A stretch of 64,000 nucleotides of DNA from Nautiliaceae bacterium. GTDB lineage: Bacteria > Campylobacterota > Campylobacteria > Campylobacterales > Nautiliaceae. Location: NCBI GenBank assembly GCA_027062285.1, contig JAMOTL010000090.1, forward strand, positions 1 to 64,000. The letters run 5' to 3'. Of this stretch, positions 16,792-25,508 are shown in pieces (within the stretch, counting starts at the first letter, position 1; every line of letters begins with the position of its first letter). The notes under the pieces are model-generated. The model was given only the letters and a program-made list of their open reading frames with translations, was not told where the DNA came from and made no database searches. A program made the translations under genes and the position numbers.

Positions 16792-17694
16792 TTAAATTAA
16801 AGCTTTATAAAATTTTACTCCGCCAACCCAAATCTCTTCTATCAGATTTTCTTTCAAAAGATCATTAAAAATTCTTTGAGTATGCTCGTCAAATATATTT
16901 TCTATATCATTTTTTGTAAAAGGGCGTTTTTTAAGCGTATTCAAAAGTTCTTCTTTTGTTAAATTTTCTATCTGAAATTTAAGTTTTTGACGTGTAGGAA
17001 TAAAAATATTTTGATTTTCAATATTTTTTGAAAGTTCAAAAAGTCTTTCCGTACTTACACCTTCAACATTGTAAGCGGGAGGTCTGTCTATTGTAGAAAT
17101 ATCAACTCTATCAGGTTTTATTTCTTTTAAAACTTCATTAATTTTTTTAAATTCATCAACTTTATCGTTTATACCTTTTACAACTAAAATCTCAATAATC
17201 AGTTCACCATTATATTTTTTTCTAAATTCTTTCATACCTGATATTACGTTATTTATATCAATACCTTTAGCGGGCCTATCTATTTTTTTGAAAACACTAG
17301 GAGTTACGGCATCTAAAGAGAGTTTAACTATATCAAATTTTTTTAATGCTTCTTGTATTTTAGGATTATCTATTGTAGAAGAGTTACTGAGGATCAAAGT
17401 TTTTTTATTAAGAGTTTTTAGTTTTTCAATCAATTCATCTATATAAGGATATAAAGTAGGCTCTCCGTTACTTGTAATTGTAAGTACATCAAAATTATAC
17501 AGTTCGACAGCCTCTTTTACTTCATTAAAAATTTCATCGACTTGTGGAGGATTATCATAAACTGTAACAGGTTTAGCAGGTTCCAACTCACAATAAATAC
17601 AATCAAAATTGCATCTTTTTTTATCGGGAGAAAGATCGACTCCAAGACTCATTCCAAAACGTCTTGAAGCCACAGGACCAAAAATAAATTTCAT
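16792..17694 (-). CDS. radical SAM protein (COG0731-like)
   Basis: This 300-residue enzyme carries the radical SAM cluster motif CNFDCIYC (CxxxCxxC) near residue 28, preceded by GPVASRRFGMSLGVDLSP, a stretch typical of the Fe-S oxidoreductase group COG0731, which is related to TYW1-like enzymes. The GEPTLYP segment is the SAM-contacting GGE-like motif. The C-terminal 60 residues look like a winged-helix tail (TKEELLNTLKKRPFTKNDIENIF). The exact reaction is unknown; a tRNA wyosine role is not expected in bacteria. It lies between yqhA and a small membrane protein gene on the same strand. Confidence 0.85.
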   Translation of the reverse strand: MKFIFGPVASRRFGMSLGVDLSPDKKRCNFDCIYCELEPAKPVTVYDNPPQVDEIFNEVKEAVELYNFDVLTITSNGEPTLYPYIDELIEKLKTLNKKTLILSNSSTIDNPKIQEALKKFDIVKLSLDAVTPSVFKKIDRPAKGIDINNVISGMKEFRKKYNGELIIEILVVKGINDKVDEFKKINEVLKEIKPDRVDISTIDRPPAYNVEGVSTERLFELSKNIENQNIFIPTRQKLKFQIENLTKEELLNTLKKRPFTKNDIENIFDEHTQRIFNDLLKENLIEEIWVGGVKFYKALI

Positions 17695-17711
17695 TTTTTA
17701 CCTTTTACTAA

Positions 17712-18236
17712 TTAATGCTCGCCTTTATGCATATAATAAAGAGCAAGTGCCAATGCTAAAATACTTCCCGCCAAATAAAGCATTTCTAAAGGAGTACCAA
17801 AATCCATATGCATAACTTTTTTAAAGAAACTTACAATTAACACCATCACAACAACTTTACCAAGTTTATCTTTCAATTCGTCAAGAGAATGAATTGCCAA
17901 AATTTTAGTACCCACTTCACTGTTTTCGGCATCATCGATTTCACTGATAAACAGTTCATAAATACCAAAAGAAAATATTAAAAGTACTACCGCAATCAGA
18001 TATAAATCCACTGCCCCAATAATTCCACCTATTAAAATTTCATGAAAATTAGCAGGATGATAATGCTCAAAGAAAAATTTAAAAGTCACTTTTGCCATTT
18101 CAAAAACATCATAACTTGCTATTAAAAACAAAATCACTGCACCTATCATACCGAAAATAACCGCTAAAAGAGCAATCATTCTGCTCTTCCATAGTGTCCC
18201 TTCAAAAAGCGCTTCTACTATTCCTCTTTTTTCCAT
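17712..18236 (-). CDS. YqhA family (UPF0114) membrane protein
   Basis: This 174-residue protein matches the YqhA/UPF0114 family: an N-terminal amphipathic segment (ALFEGTLWKSRMIALLAVIFG), four membrane helices, the conserved IGAVDLYLIAVVLLIFSFGIYELFIS stretch (about residues 70-97) and a loop with LDELKDKLGKVVVMVLIV. The function is unknown; homologues are widespread. Its ATG overlaps the asd stop codon by one base (TAATG), so it is translationally coupled to asd. Confidence 0.88.
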   Translation of the reverse strand: MEKRGIVEALFEGTLWKSRMIALLAVIFGMIGAVILFLIASYDVFEMAKVTFKFFFEHYHPANFHEILIGGIIGAVDLYLIAVVLLIFSFGIYELFISEIDDAENSEVGTKILAIHSLDELKDKLGKVVVMVLIVSFFKKVMHMDFGTPLEMLYLAGSILALALALYYMHKGEH

Positions 18237-19291
18237 TATTTTTTTCCTTTATCTTTTAAAAATTGTTCGCCTTCCATTTCTATCCATTTAAGACCGATTC
18301 TAACGGCATTCGTAGCAGCTCCGACTCTTAATTGATCCGCTACGTTAAAGAAATGCAATACGTTCGGTTCATATAAATCTTTTCTGATTCTTCCTACATA
18401 CACATAATCTGTATCCGTTGCGATTACAGGCATCGGATATTCATTTTTTTCAGGACTGTCAATAACTTTTATATCTTCAAAATCAGCCAGTACTTTTCTC
18501 GCTCTTTCAACATCCACTTCTTTTTCACAATAAATAGTAATAGCTTCACTGTGACTTCTAAGAACCGGCACTCTAACACATGTAGGAGCGACTTCAATAT
18601 TGGTGTGCATAATTTTATTGGTTTCATTTACCATTTTAAGTTCTTCTCTTGTCCATCCGCCATCCATGAATTTATCAATATGAGGAATAACATTTAGAGC
18701 TATCTGCCATGGAAACACTTCTCTTTCTTCAACTTTTTTATCAAGTTTAAAATTAAATAGCGCTCTCATTTGTTCAAAAAGTTCTTCCATTCCTTTTTTT
18801 CCGGCACCGCTTACCGCCTGATAAGTGGCTACATCCACTCTTTTTATTCCAAACTCTTTATGAAGCGGAGCCAATGAAATCACCATTTGGATTGTCGAAC
18901 AATTCGGATTTGCGATAATTCCTTTTTTCTTCCAGAAAGTTATATCCTCCGGATTAACTTCAGGTACTACCAAAGGAACGTCAGGGTCCATTCTGAAATG
19001 ACTCGTATTGTCAATTACCACAGCTCCGGCTTCTACAGCACAAGGAGCAAATTTAGCACTAACACTTCCACCCGCACTGAAAAAAGCTATATCAATATCT
19101 TCTTCATCAAAAACTTCGCAGGTAAGTTCTTTTACCTTATAGTTTTCCCCCTTAAATTCCACTTCTCTACCAACACTTCTGGCACTCGCCAATGGCACAA
19201 GTTTTTTTACAGGAAAATTATACTCTTCTAAAACTCTCAAAAGTTCTTCACCAACGGCACCTGTCGCACCGACAATAGCTACGTTATACAT
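18236..19291 (-). CDS. asd: aspartate-semialdehyde dehydrogenase
   Basis: Asd reduces aspartyl phosphate to aspartate semialdehyde, the branch point to lysine/diaminopimelate, threonine and methionine. The 351-residue product starts MYNVAIVGATGAVGEELL (Rossmann GxxGxxG) and has the catalytic cysteine in NPNCSTIQ, VATYQAVSGAGKKG, and the substrate-binding PTCVRVPVLRSHSEA with the catalytic His. The start at 19291 is preferred over an ATG nine codons upstream because AAGGAGAG lies six bases before it and the longer form would overlap the preceding regulator gene. It is co-transcribed with the FlgR-like gene and yqhA. Confidence 0.97.
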   Translation of the reverse strand: MYNVAIVGATGAVGEELLRVLEEYNFPVKKLVPLASARSVGREVEFKGENYKVKELTCEVFDEEDIDIAFFSAGGSVSAKFAPCAVEAGAVVIDNTSHFRMDPDVPLVVPEVNPEDITFWKKKGIIANPNCSTIQMVISLAPLHKEFGIKRVDVATYQAVSGAGKKGMEELFEQMRALFNFKLDKKVEEREVFPWQIALNVIPHIDKFMDGGWTREELKMVNETNKIMHTNIEVAPTCVRVPVLRSHSEAITIYCEKEVDVERARKVLADFEDIKVIDSPEKNEYPMPVIATDTDYVYVGRIRKDLYEPNVLHFFNVADQLRVGAATNAVRIGLKWIEMEGEQFLKDKGKK

Positions 19292-19301
19292 TTTACTCTC
19301 C

Positions 19302-20417
19302 TTAAAAATAGATATCATTTTTTGTTATTTTATCACCTTCACTCAAAATTGCAGCCCTTTGAACAACATTTATTAATTCTCTTATATTTCCCGGCCATTC
19401 GTATTGTAAAAGTTTTTCTTTTGCACTCTCATCAAATTCTTTTTTTTCCAAACCGTATTCTTTTAATACGTTTTTTAATACATTTTCGGCAATTGGAAGT
19501 ATATCATTTTTTCTTTCTCTTAACGGTGGAATTTTTATAGGAATAGTGTTTAATCTATAATACAAATCTTCTCTGAATTTATTGTTTTTTATCATTTCTT
19601 CTATATTTTGATTGGTAGCGCTAATTATCCTCACATCCAACTTTTTAGGTTTAGTACCACCAAGTCTGTAAAATTCTTTTTCTTGTAATACTCTTAAAAG
19701 TTTTGCCTGTAAATGATATGGCATTTCTCCTATTTCATCTAAAAAAAGAGTTCCACCCTCAGCTAACTCAAAAAGTCCCGGCTTGCTTTGCGTAGCATCT
19801 GTAAAAGCTCCTTTTTCATATCCGAAAAGTTCACTTTCTATCAAATTTTCCGGAATAGCACTCATATTCACAGCAATAAATTTTCCGCTTCTGCCTGAAT
19901 TTTCATGTATAAATTTAGCAAACTCCTCTTTCCCGACCCCGCTCTCACCAAGAAGCATCACCGAAGCTGTGGTAGGAGCAACTTTTTTTGCCATTTCAAG
20001 CACTTTTTTAGTATTTTCATCAACAGCTATGAATTTTGGTTTTATAGATACTTTTTTTCCTTTTGTTTTTTCTTTTACTTTAGCTTGTCTTTTAATCGCA
20101 CTGATTAAATCTTCAATTTCAAAAGGTTTGGTTAAAAAATCCTTGACTCCAAGTCTTAATGCTTCAATAGCTTTATTTAAAGTTGCATTTCCGGTAATCA
20201 TAATTACTTCATATTTACCCCCAAGTTCTTTTACAAACTCTATCCCATCCATTTTAGGCATAGTAATATCGCTTACTATAACATCTATACTATCATCAAG
20301 TTTTTTTAAAGCATCGACGGCATTTCTGAATTCCACCACTTCAAATCCGGCTGATTTTAAAGCAAGCGAGAGTGATTTTCTCATATTAATATCATCTTCC
20401 ACAATGGCAATTTTCAC
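19302..20417 (-). CDS. flgR: NtrC-family response regulator lacking a DNA-binding domain, FlgR-like
   Basis: This 371-residue regulator has a receiver domain (residues 1-115; acidic pocket EDD, phosphoacceptor in VIVSDITMPKMDG, Lys in FLTKPF) and a sigma-54-interacting AAA+ domain with Walker A GESGVGKEEF, the GAFTGA loop present as GAFTDA, Walker B TLFLDEIGEMP and the R-finger region. It ends at KNDIYF, right after the AAA+ lid, with no Fis-type helix-turn-helix. Helicobacter FlgR also lacks that domain and activates sigma-54 flagellar genes from solution with kinase FlgS. The assignment to FlgR is inference from this architecture. It overlaps the upstream small gene by one base. Confidence 0.75.
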   Translation of the reverse strand: MKIAIVEDDINMRKSLSLALKSAGFEVVEFRNAVDALKKLDDSIDVIVSDITMPKMDGIEFVKELGGKYEVIMITGNATLNKAIEALRLGVKDFLTKPFEIEDLISAIKRQAKVKEKTKGKKVSIKPKFIAVDENTKKVLEMAKKVAPTTASVMLLGESGVGKEEFAKFIHENSGRSGKFIAVNMSAIPENLIESELFGYEKGAFTDATQSKPGLFELAEGGTLFLDEIGEMPYHLQAKLLRVLQEKEFYRLGGTKPKKLDVRIISATNQNIEEMIKNNKFREDLYYRLNTIPIKIPPLRERKNDILPIAENVLKNVLKEYGLEKKEFDESAKEKLLQYEWPGNIRELINVVQRAAILSEGDKITKNDIYF

Positions 20418-20800
20418 TACTTTTCCTTTAAATAAAAATATAACATTTGGTCTTTTATAATAATATCAAAAGTAGAAGGAAGAAAAGTGAGCTTAGCATG
20501 TGAATTTTGTTTATTTGAAATTTCATCACGGCCTGTGATTGTTATTTTAGAATTAATTAATTTATCTATAATTTCATTTTTATGTTCATAACAACATTTT
20601 AAAATATTATTTTTATTACATTTTATATCAAAAAGAAATATTTTTTTACCCGTTGTATGAGTCAGTTTTTTTGAGCAGTTAAAATTTTCGTAAATCAATC
20701 GATAGTTTTTAGAAGAGAGCTGAAAAGAAATAAAATACTCTTCAGCCCTTAAGAAACTAATAAGAATGAGTAATAATTTTATTCCAATTATCCGAATCAA
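20417..20800 (-). CDS. small exported protein, unknown function
   Basis: This 127-residue protein begins with a signal peptide (MIRIIGIKLLLILISFLRAEE) and continues as a basic, Asn/Lys-rich domain with four cysteines (two in CNKNNILKCCYEHKN) that could form disulfides in the periplasm. I do not recognise it. It overlaps the upstream LPP20-family gene by 44 bases in another frame and touches the downstream regulator start, so it sits inside a tight three-gene unit. An in-phase later start would remove the signal peptide, so I keep 20800. Confidence 0.65.
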   Translation of the reverse strand: MIRIIGIKLLLILISFLRAEEYFISFQLSSKNYRLIYENFNCSKKLTHTTGKKIFLFDIKCNKNNILKCCYEHKNEIIDKLINSKITITGRDEISNKQNSHAKLTFLPSTFDIIIKDQMLYFYLKEK

Positions 20801-21206
20801 TTTTTACGCTCATTGTTACTGAATAGATACCGTCTTTATAAGATTCTTCATCAATACTTGCACCTCTAATAACTCCTGATACATAAGAACGGATTGTAGA
20901 ATTTTGAAGCATCAGATTTCTTACACTGTCTTTTCCGTTAATTTTAATACCGTAAATTTTTTCCGCCAATGCCTTATAAGCGTCAATAATCGCCGCTCTT
21001 CTTGCCATTGCCTTAGCTTGAGCCACTGAAACTACATTAGAAGGAACTACACCTTGTCCGGTACTTTCAATAGTAAATATCGTCTTTTTTTGGCATGTTA
21101 CTTTTTTATTTACAGGATTATTGAAGCAGTTTTGTTCAAATGTATAATTTTCAGCACTTACTACACATCCTATGCCGATAAGTGCTGTTAGTAATAATTT
21201 TTTCAT
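20757..21206 (-). CDS. LPP20-family exported protein
   Basis: This 149-residue protein has a signal peptide (MKKLLLTALIGIGCVVSA) and the LPP20 domain, recognised from ARRAAIIDAYKALAEKIYGIKI, an SYVSGVIRGA segment, and a C-terminal strand with YSVTMSVKID. LPP20 is an outer-membrane-associated antigen of Helicobacter; the exact role is unknown. The cysteine in IGIGC does not fit a strict lipobox, so export by signal peptidase I at VSA is as likely as lipidation. It has an AAGGAG ribosome site and starts a unit with the 127-residue exported protein and the FlgR-like gene. Confidence 0.82.
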   Translation of the reverse strand: MKKLLLTALIGIGCVVSAENYTFEQNCFNNPVNKKVTCQKKTIFTIESTGQGVVPSNVVSVAQAKAMARRAAIIDAYKALAEKIYGIKINGKDSVRNLMLQNSTIRSYVSGVIRGASIDEESYKDGIYSVTMSVKIDSDNWNKIITHSY

Positions 21207-21248
21207 AAAAACTCCTTTTTCTTTTATATCGGAAAAAGGAGAAAAAAA

Positions 21249-23693
21249 TTAACCTTCTGTTATTAATTCTTCCTCTTCTTTTTGAGCCGGGGTTTTAGCA
21301 ACGCTTACAACTTTGTCGTCATTATCCAACTTAACTATTCTGACACCCTGAGTATTTTTTCCGGTTTTGCTTATAGAATCGATACTTACTCTTATCATTT
21401 TACCTTTACTTGTTAAAAGCATTAGGTCATGATCTTTTTCCGTTGCCACTACACCTACCAAATCACCAGTTTTGTTGGTAAGCTTCATAGCAATCACACC
21501 TTTTCCGCCTCTGTTTGTAAGCCTGTAAGCACTGGCTTCTGTTCTTTTTCCAAATCCTTTTTCGCTAACTGTAAGAATTTCCTGATTGTCGTCTTTTAAG
21601 CTTAATGCTCCTACCACTTCATCTCCAGGGATTTTAAATGTAATACCTTTAACTCCTCTTGCGTTTCTTCCCATCTCTCTTACGGTATCCACAGGAAATC
21701 TTATGGCCATACCTTTTTTAGTCACAATAAATAGATATTTATCTTCAGGATATACTATTTTTGCCGTAACAAGTTCATCACCTTCATCAATTACTATTGC
21801 CCTAACCCCAGTACTTCTTATGTTTTTAAATTCGCTTAGATTCGTTCTTTTAACAATTCCCTGTTTTGTGAAAAACGCCAAAGATTTGCTCTCATTAAAA
21901 TCGCTAGTTTTTATGATAGTCTGAATTTTTTCATCTTTATCAAGATTTATAAGATTTACTATCGCTTTTCCTTTACTGGTTCTGCTGCCTTCAGGAATTT
22001 TATATACTTTAAGCCAGTGTAACTGACCTTTGTTGGTAATAATCATAAGTGTATCATGTGCTTTTGCTATGTAAAAATCTTCAATAAAATCATCTTCATA
22101 GGTAGTCAACGCTTTTTTACCTTTTCCACCTCTATTTTGTCTTTCATACGTTTTTAGAGGCACTCTTTTGACATATCCTCTATGAGTAATAGTTACGACC
22201 ATCTCTTCGTTTGGAATCAGATCTTCAATATCGATATCGTCATAATCATCTACAATTTCCGTAAGTCTCTCAGTCGGATATTTTTTCTTAATTTCTAAAA
22301 GTTCCTCTTTAATTACATTATTTAATACACTTTCTTCTTTTAAAATAGAATTCAAATAAGCAATTTTTTCCATCAGCTCATTGTATTCTTTTTCAAGCTT
22401 TTCAATCTCAAGTGATGTTAAACGGCTTAGTTTCATATCAAGAATAGCCTGGGCTTGCACTTCACTAAGCTCAAATCTCTCCATAAGTTTCTCACGCGCA
22501 TCTTTTGTAGTTTCGCTCTTTTTAATAAGTTCCACCACTTCATCAATATTTGCTAACGCTACTAAAAGACCTTCTAAAATATGGGCCCTTCTTTTTGCTT
22601 CTTCAAGTTCGTAAATCGTTCTTCTGATTACAACGGTTTTTCTGAATTTTAAAAATGTTTCAAGTATTTCCATTAAATTAAAAAGTTTAGGTTCTTTATC
22701 CAAAATTGCCAACATATTAATACCGAAGCTTACTTGCATTTGAGTATGTTTATAAAGATTATTCAATATTATTTCACTCATCGCATCTTTTTTAAGCTCA
22801 ATTACTACCCTGATACCTTCCCTATCACTCTCATCTCTTACTTCACTTATACCATCAAGCACCTTATCTTTTACAAGGTCACTAATTTTTTCTATAAGCT
22901 TTGCTTTATTTACCTGATACGGAAGTTCGTCTATTACAATTATTTCTCTGTTTCCTCTATGTTCAATATGATGTTTCGCTCTGATTTTAATACTTCCTCT
23001 TCCCGTTTTATATGCTTCTATTATTCCGCTTCTTCCAAAAATAATTCCGCCCGTCGGAAAATCCGGACCTTTTACGAATTGTAAAATATCTTCGAGTTTT
23101 GCTTCTTTATTATCAATCATATAAACAAGAGCGTCAATTAGCTCAGTTAGATTATGAGGCGGGATATTAGTAGCCATACCCACGGCAATACCGCTGCTTC
23201 CGTTTACCAAAAGATTTGGAAATCTTGCTGGAAGAACTACCGGCTCTCTTTCAGTTCCATCATAGTTTGGAATGAAATCCACAGTATCTTTATCAATATC
23301 TTTTAAAAGCTCTTCGGCTATTTTTGTAAGTCTTGCTTCGGTATATCTCATGGCCGCAGCGTTGTCACCGTCAATGCTTCCGAAGTTACCCTGACCGTCA
23401 ATGAGAGGCATTCTCATAGAAAAATCCTGCGCCATTCTAACGAGAGCTTCATATACGGCACTGTCTCCGTGAGGATGGTATTTACCGATTACATCCCCTA
23501 CGATTCTTGCCGATTTTTTATAAGGAGAACTTGAAGTTATTCCCATTTTATACATAGCATATAATATTCTTCTATGAACGGGTTTAAGACCGTCTCTAAC
23601 ATCAGGAAGAGCACGCCCTACTATTACACTCATAGAATATTCTAAATAACTTTTGGCAAGTGTATCTTCTATTTTTACTGGAATTACTTGCAT
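21249..23693 (-). CDS. gyrA: DNA gyrase subunit A
   Basis: GyrA cuts and rejoins DNA in the A2B2 gyrase that introduces negative supercoils. The 814-residue product shows the winged-helix region [19 protein letters not shown] (quinolone-resistance region with Ser at the position of E. coli Ser83 and Glu at Asp87), the active tyrosine in [24 protein letters not shown], and the C-terminal beta-pinwheel with the GyrA box QNRGGKGKK, which marks gyrase rather than topoisomerase IV. The length is normal. It stands as a single gene downstream of comF with its own ribosome site; gyrB is not in this window. Confidence 0.98.
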   Translation of the reverse strand: MQVIPVKIEDTLAKSYLEYSMSVIVGRALPDVRDGLKPVHRRILYAMYKMGITSSSPYKKSARIVGDVIGKYHPHGDSAVYEALVRMAQDFSMRMPLIDGQGNFGSIDGDNAAAMRYTEARLTKIAEELLKDIDKDTVDFIPNYDGTEREPVVLPARFPNLLVNGSSGIAVGMATNIPPHNLTELIDALVYMIDNKEAKLEDILQFVKGPDFPTGGIIFGRSGIIEAYKTGRGSIKIRAKHHIEHRGNREIIVIDELPYQVNKAKLIEKISDLVKDKVLDGISEVRDESDREGIRVVIELKKDAMSEIILNNLYKHTQMQVSFGINMLAILDKEPKLFNLMEILETFLKFRKTVVIRRTIYELEEAKRRAHILEGLLVALANIDEVVELIKKSETTKDAREKLMERFELSEVQAQAILDMKLSRLTSLEIEKLEKEYNELMEKIAYLNSILKEESVLNNVIKEELLEIKKKYPTERLTEIVDDYDDIDIEDLIPNEEMVVTITHRGYVKRVPLKTYERQNRGGKGKKALTTYEDDFIEDFYIAKAHDTLMIITNKGQLHWLKVYKIPEGSRTSKGKAIVNLINLDKDEKIQTIIKTSDFNESKSLAFFTKQGIVKRTNLSEFKNIRSTGVRAIVIDEGDELVTAKIVYPEDKYLFIVTKKGMAIRFPVDTVREMGRNARGVKGITFKIPGDEVVGALSLKDDNQEILTVSEKGFGKRTEASAYRLTNRGGKGVIAMKLTNKTGDLVGVVATEKDHDLMLLTSKGKMIRVSIDSISKTGKNTQGVRIVKLDNDDKVVSVAKTPAQKEEEELITEG

Positions 23694-23725
23694 TTATATC
23701 CTTTTTTTATTCAGATTATACCAAA

Positions 23726-24280
23726 TTATCGAATACTCTTATCACTTAAAACTATATTAAAAATCACATTTACACCATGCTTTTTTAATGTCTCTTTTGC
23801 TTCTTTCAAAGTAAGACCCGTCGTTTTTATGTCATCAACCAAAATCACATCAATATTTTTTTTGCCTTTATAAATAAAATTTCTCGGATTTTTGAGTCGG
23901 TAATCTAAAGTTTTGCCAGCATACTTTACTTTTGATGAAGCAATCAATTTCCCAAAAAGAGGTTTTAAGAACCTACTTTTCATTGAATTTGCCAAAATCC
24001 CGGTATGAGAAAAGTATTTGGGTACATCGTCTATAGGTAATACAAAAGAATTAAAATTGAATTTTCTTGAAAACTCTATTAAGGGTCTGGAGAGAATTTT
24101 ATATACCAAATCTCCTCTTTTTTGATATTTATATTTATTAAAATGTTCTATTACTTCATAATCATAAAAACTGTAAACATTTTTATTTTTTATAATTTTT
24201 GTTTTCAGATAGTTTTTAGAGCAGTTTATACAGATAATTTTTAAAGAAGCCTCTCCACAAAGGAGACAGTTAAAAATCAT
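23726..24280 (-). CDS. ComF-like phosphoribosyltransferase family protein
   Basis: This 184-residue protein has an N-terminal zinc-ribbon-like start (CLLCGEASLKIICINC, two CxxC pairs) and a C-terminal type I phosphoribosyltransferase fold with the PRPP loop IDVILVDDIKTTGLTLKEA. This is the ComF architecture; ComF takes part in DNA uptake for transformation, although many family members have no shown competence role. It is slightly shorter than typical ComF (about 200-240). It overlaps the upstream 72-residue membrane protein gene and precedes gyrA by 32 bases. Confidence 0.85.
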   Translation of the reverse strand: MIFNCLLCGEASLKIICINCSKNYLKTKIIKNKNVYSFYDYEVIEHFNKYKYQKRGDLVYKILSRPLIEFSRKFNFNSFVLPIDDVPKYFSHTGILANSMKSRFLKPLFGKLIASSKVKYAGKTLDYRLKNPRNFIYKGKKNIDVILVDDIKTTGLTLKEAKETLKKHGVNVIFNIVLSDKSIR

Positions 24281-24488
24281 TGTCGTCTTTTGGTTTATAT
24301 TTGAATAATAAATATAAAGCTATTACACTGCCGATTCCAAACAACCCGACACCGGAAAAAAACAACCTGTCATTTCCGCTGGCACTTCCTCCCATAATCA
24401 TTCCCACTCCAAAAAACATCAGTATTGCTGCGGTTACACCAGCTTTTTCGCCAGGAGTTAATTTTCTGTCTTTATAATCATCCATCAC
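24270..24488 (-). CDS. small two-helix membrane protein
   Basis: This is a 72-residue protein with two hydrophobic segments (about residues 14-34 and 42-62) joined by GSASGNDRLFFSG, and charged ends (MMDDYKDRKLTPGEK at the start, KPKDDNDF at the end). I do not recognise a family. It overlaps its neighbours on both sides, by 4 bases with the DUF3293-like gene upstream and by 11 with comF downstream, which supports it as a real translated member of the unit. Confidence 0.65.
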   Translation of the reverse strand: MMDDYKDRKLTPGEKAGVTAAILMFFGVGMIMGGSASGNDRLFFSGVGLFGIGSVIALYLLFKYKPKDDNDF

Positions 24489-25021
24489 TCTCCTTTAAAA
24501 TGTTTTTCATAATTATATTTAAGCACATCTTTTTTACTCTCGCATTTAGTAATACTTATTTCACTTCCCGAATTATAAAAAACCGTATCCTGGTCAAACA
24601 TATTTCCAATTCTCAAAGCTTCTTGTTTTGAAATATCATAAATAATAAAAGACTCTTCACTGTAATCAAAAAGTTCACCTATACTTGTCATATATTCATA
24701 TTTCAATGATTTAATCACCCCTTCAAGTTCGGTATTTCTAATAAAATTTAAAAAATCATTTAAAATTAAATCTTTCGGGTTATGAGCGGTAATAATAGCA
24801 AAAGGTCTTTTTAAAATTGACTTCTTATTCGGAATAAATTGAAAACTAATCCATTCCCTGCCCCATGGATTATTAATCAAAAATTTAGTATATTTTAAAT
24901 AATCCTTATATTTCTTTTTGAAATCCACAACCACCTCATCATCCACCATCAAAGCGTCTTCAGCTTCATCGTAAATACATTTGCCTTTATAATCCCCAAT
25001 TCCTATAACTTCAAATTTCAT
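24485..25021 (-). CDS. DUF3293-like protein
   Basis: This is a 178-residue soluble protein. The middle contains FAIITAHNPKDLILNDFLNF, and later GELFDYSEESFIIYDISKQEALRIGNMFDQDTVFYNS, which follows the DUF3293 pattern (ITAxNP, then a Glu-Ser-Phe segment, then an F-x-Q-x-[AT]-V-F/Y strand). The function of the family is unknown. The first 70 residues (GDYKGKCIYDEAEDALMVDDE) are less typical and may be a separate small beta domain. It is the first gene of a unit with the 72-residue protein and comF, divergent from a lipoprotein gene over only 40 bases. Confidence 0.7.
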   Translation of the reverse strand: MKFEVIGIGDYKGKCIYDEAEDALMVDDEVVVDFKKKYKDYLKYTKFLINNPWGREWISFQFIPNKKSILKRPFAIITAHNPKDLILNDFLNFIRNTELEGVIKSLKYEYMTSIGELFDYSEESFIIYDISKQEALRIGNMFDQDTVFYNSGSEISITKCESKKDVLKYNYEKHFKGE

Positions 25022-25061
25022 CGGTTTCCTTTTATGATATAATTCTTTAAAAAGGTTTTAA

Positions 25062-25508
25062 ATGAAAAAACTTTTTGCGTTTTTATCATTAATTATTATA
25101 CTTTTTAGCGGATGCGGTATTAAAAATGCTTTAAGTCAAGACCCGCTTTACGAAAAAACGTTAAAATACACTCAAAGATGTCAAGTACTAAATTCACTTG
25201 AGACAAAAGCTCTTATTGATATTGTTTACTTAAATCCTCTTTATCCGGACAAACTACAAAACCCTTCATTTTTAGTGGGTGTTTACAATGATTTTAATAA
25301 TTCTCTTAATAATACAGAATTTACTTTTTTAATAAATAAAAAACCGCCTACAAAAATTTCGAAAAATATTCCGAATTACATTTTATACAAAAATTTTCCT
25401 TTTTACAATAGCTGGATGAGCTATTATATCGTAGAAACAAACACTCCGGCTCCTTATTTAATAGAATATAAAAGCAAACACTGGGGAGAATGTAACGTTA
25501 CTTTTTAA
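25062..25508 (+). CDS. small lipoprotein, unknown function
   Basis: This 148-residue protein has a lipoprotein signal peptide with lipobox LFSGC (Cys at about residue 18), so it should be lipidated and anchored at the periplasmic side of the inner or outer membrane. The rest is a polar domain with two Cys (RCQVL and GECNV) likely to form a disulfide. I do not recognise the family. It is divergent from the DUF3293-like gene and its 3' end overlaps the convergent lytic transglycosylase gene by 11 bases. The Shine-Dalgarno AAAAAGG precedes the ATG. Confidence 0.75.
   Translation: MKKLFAFLSLIIILFSGCGIKNALSQDPLYEKTLKYTQRCQVLNSLETKALIDIVYLNPLYPDKLQNPSFLVGVYNDFNNSLNNTEFTFLINKKPPTKISKNIPNYILYKNFPFYNSWMSYYIVETNTPAPYLIEYKSKHWGECNVTF

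Noticed and set aside
19783..20460. 225-codon open frame antisense to the FlgR-like gene
   Set aside because: Antisense shadow of a strongly supported gene with no initiation signal.
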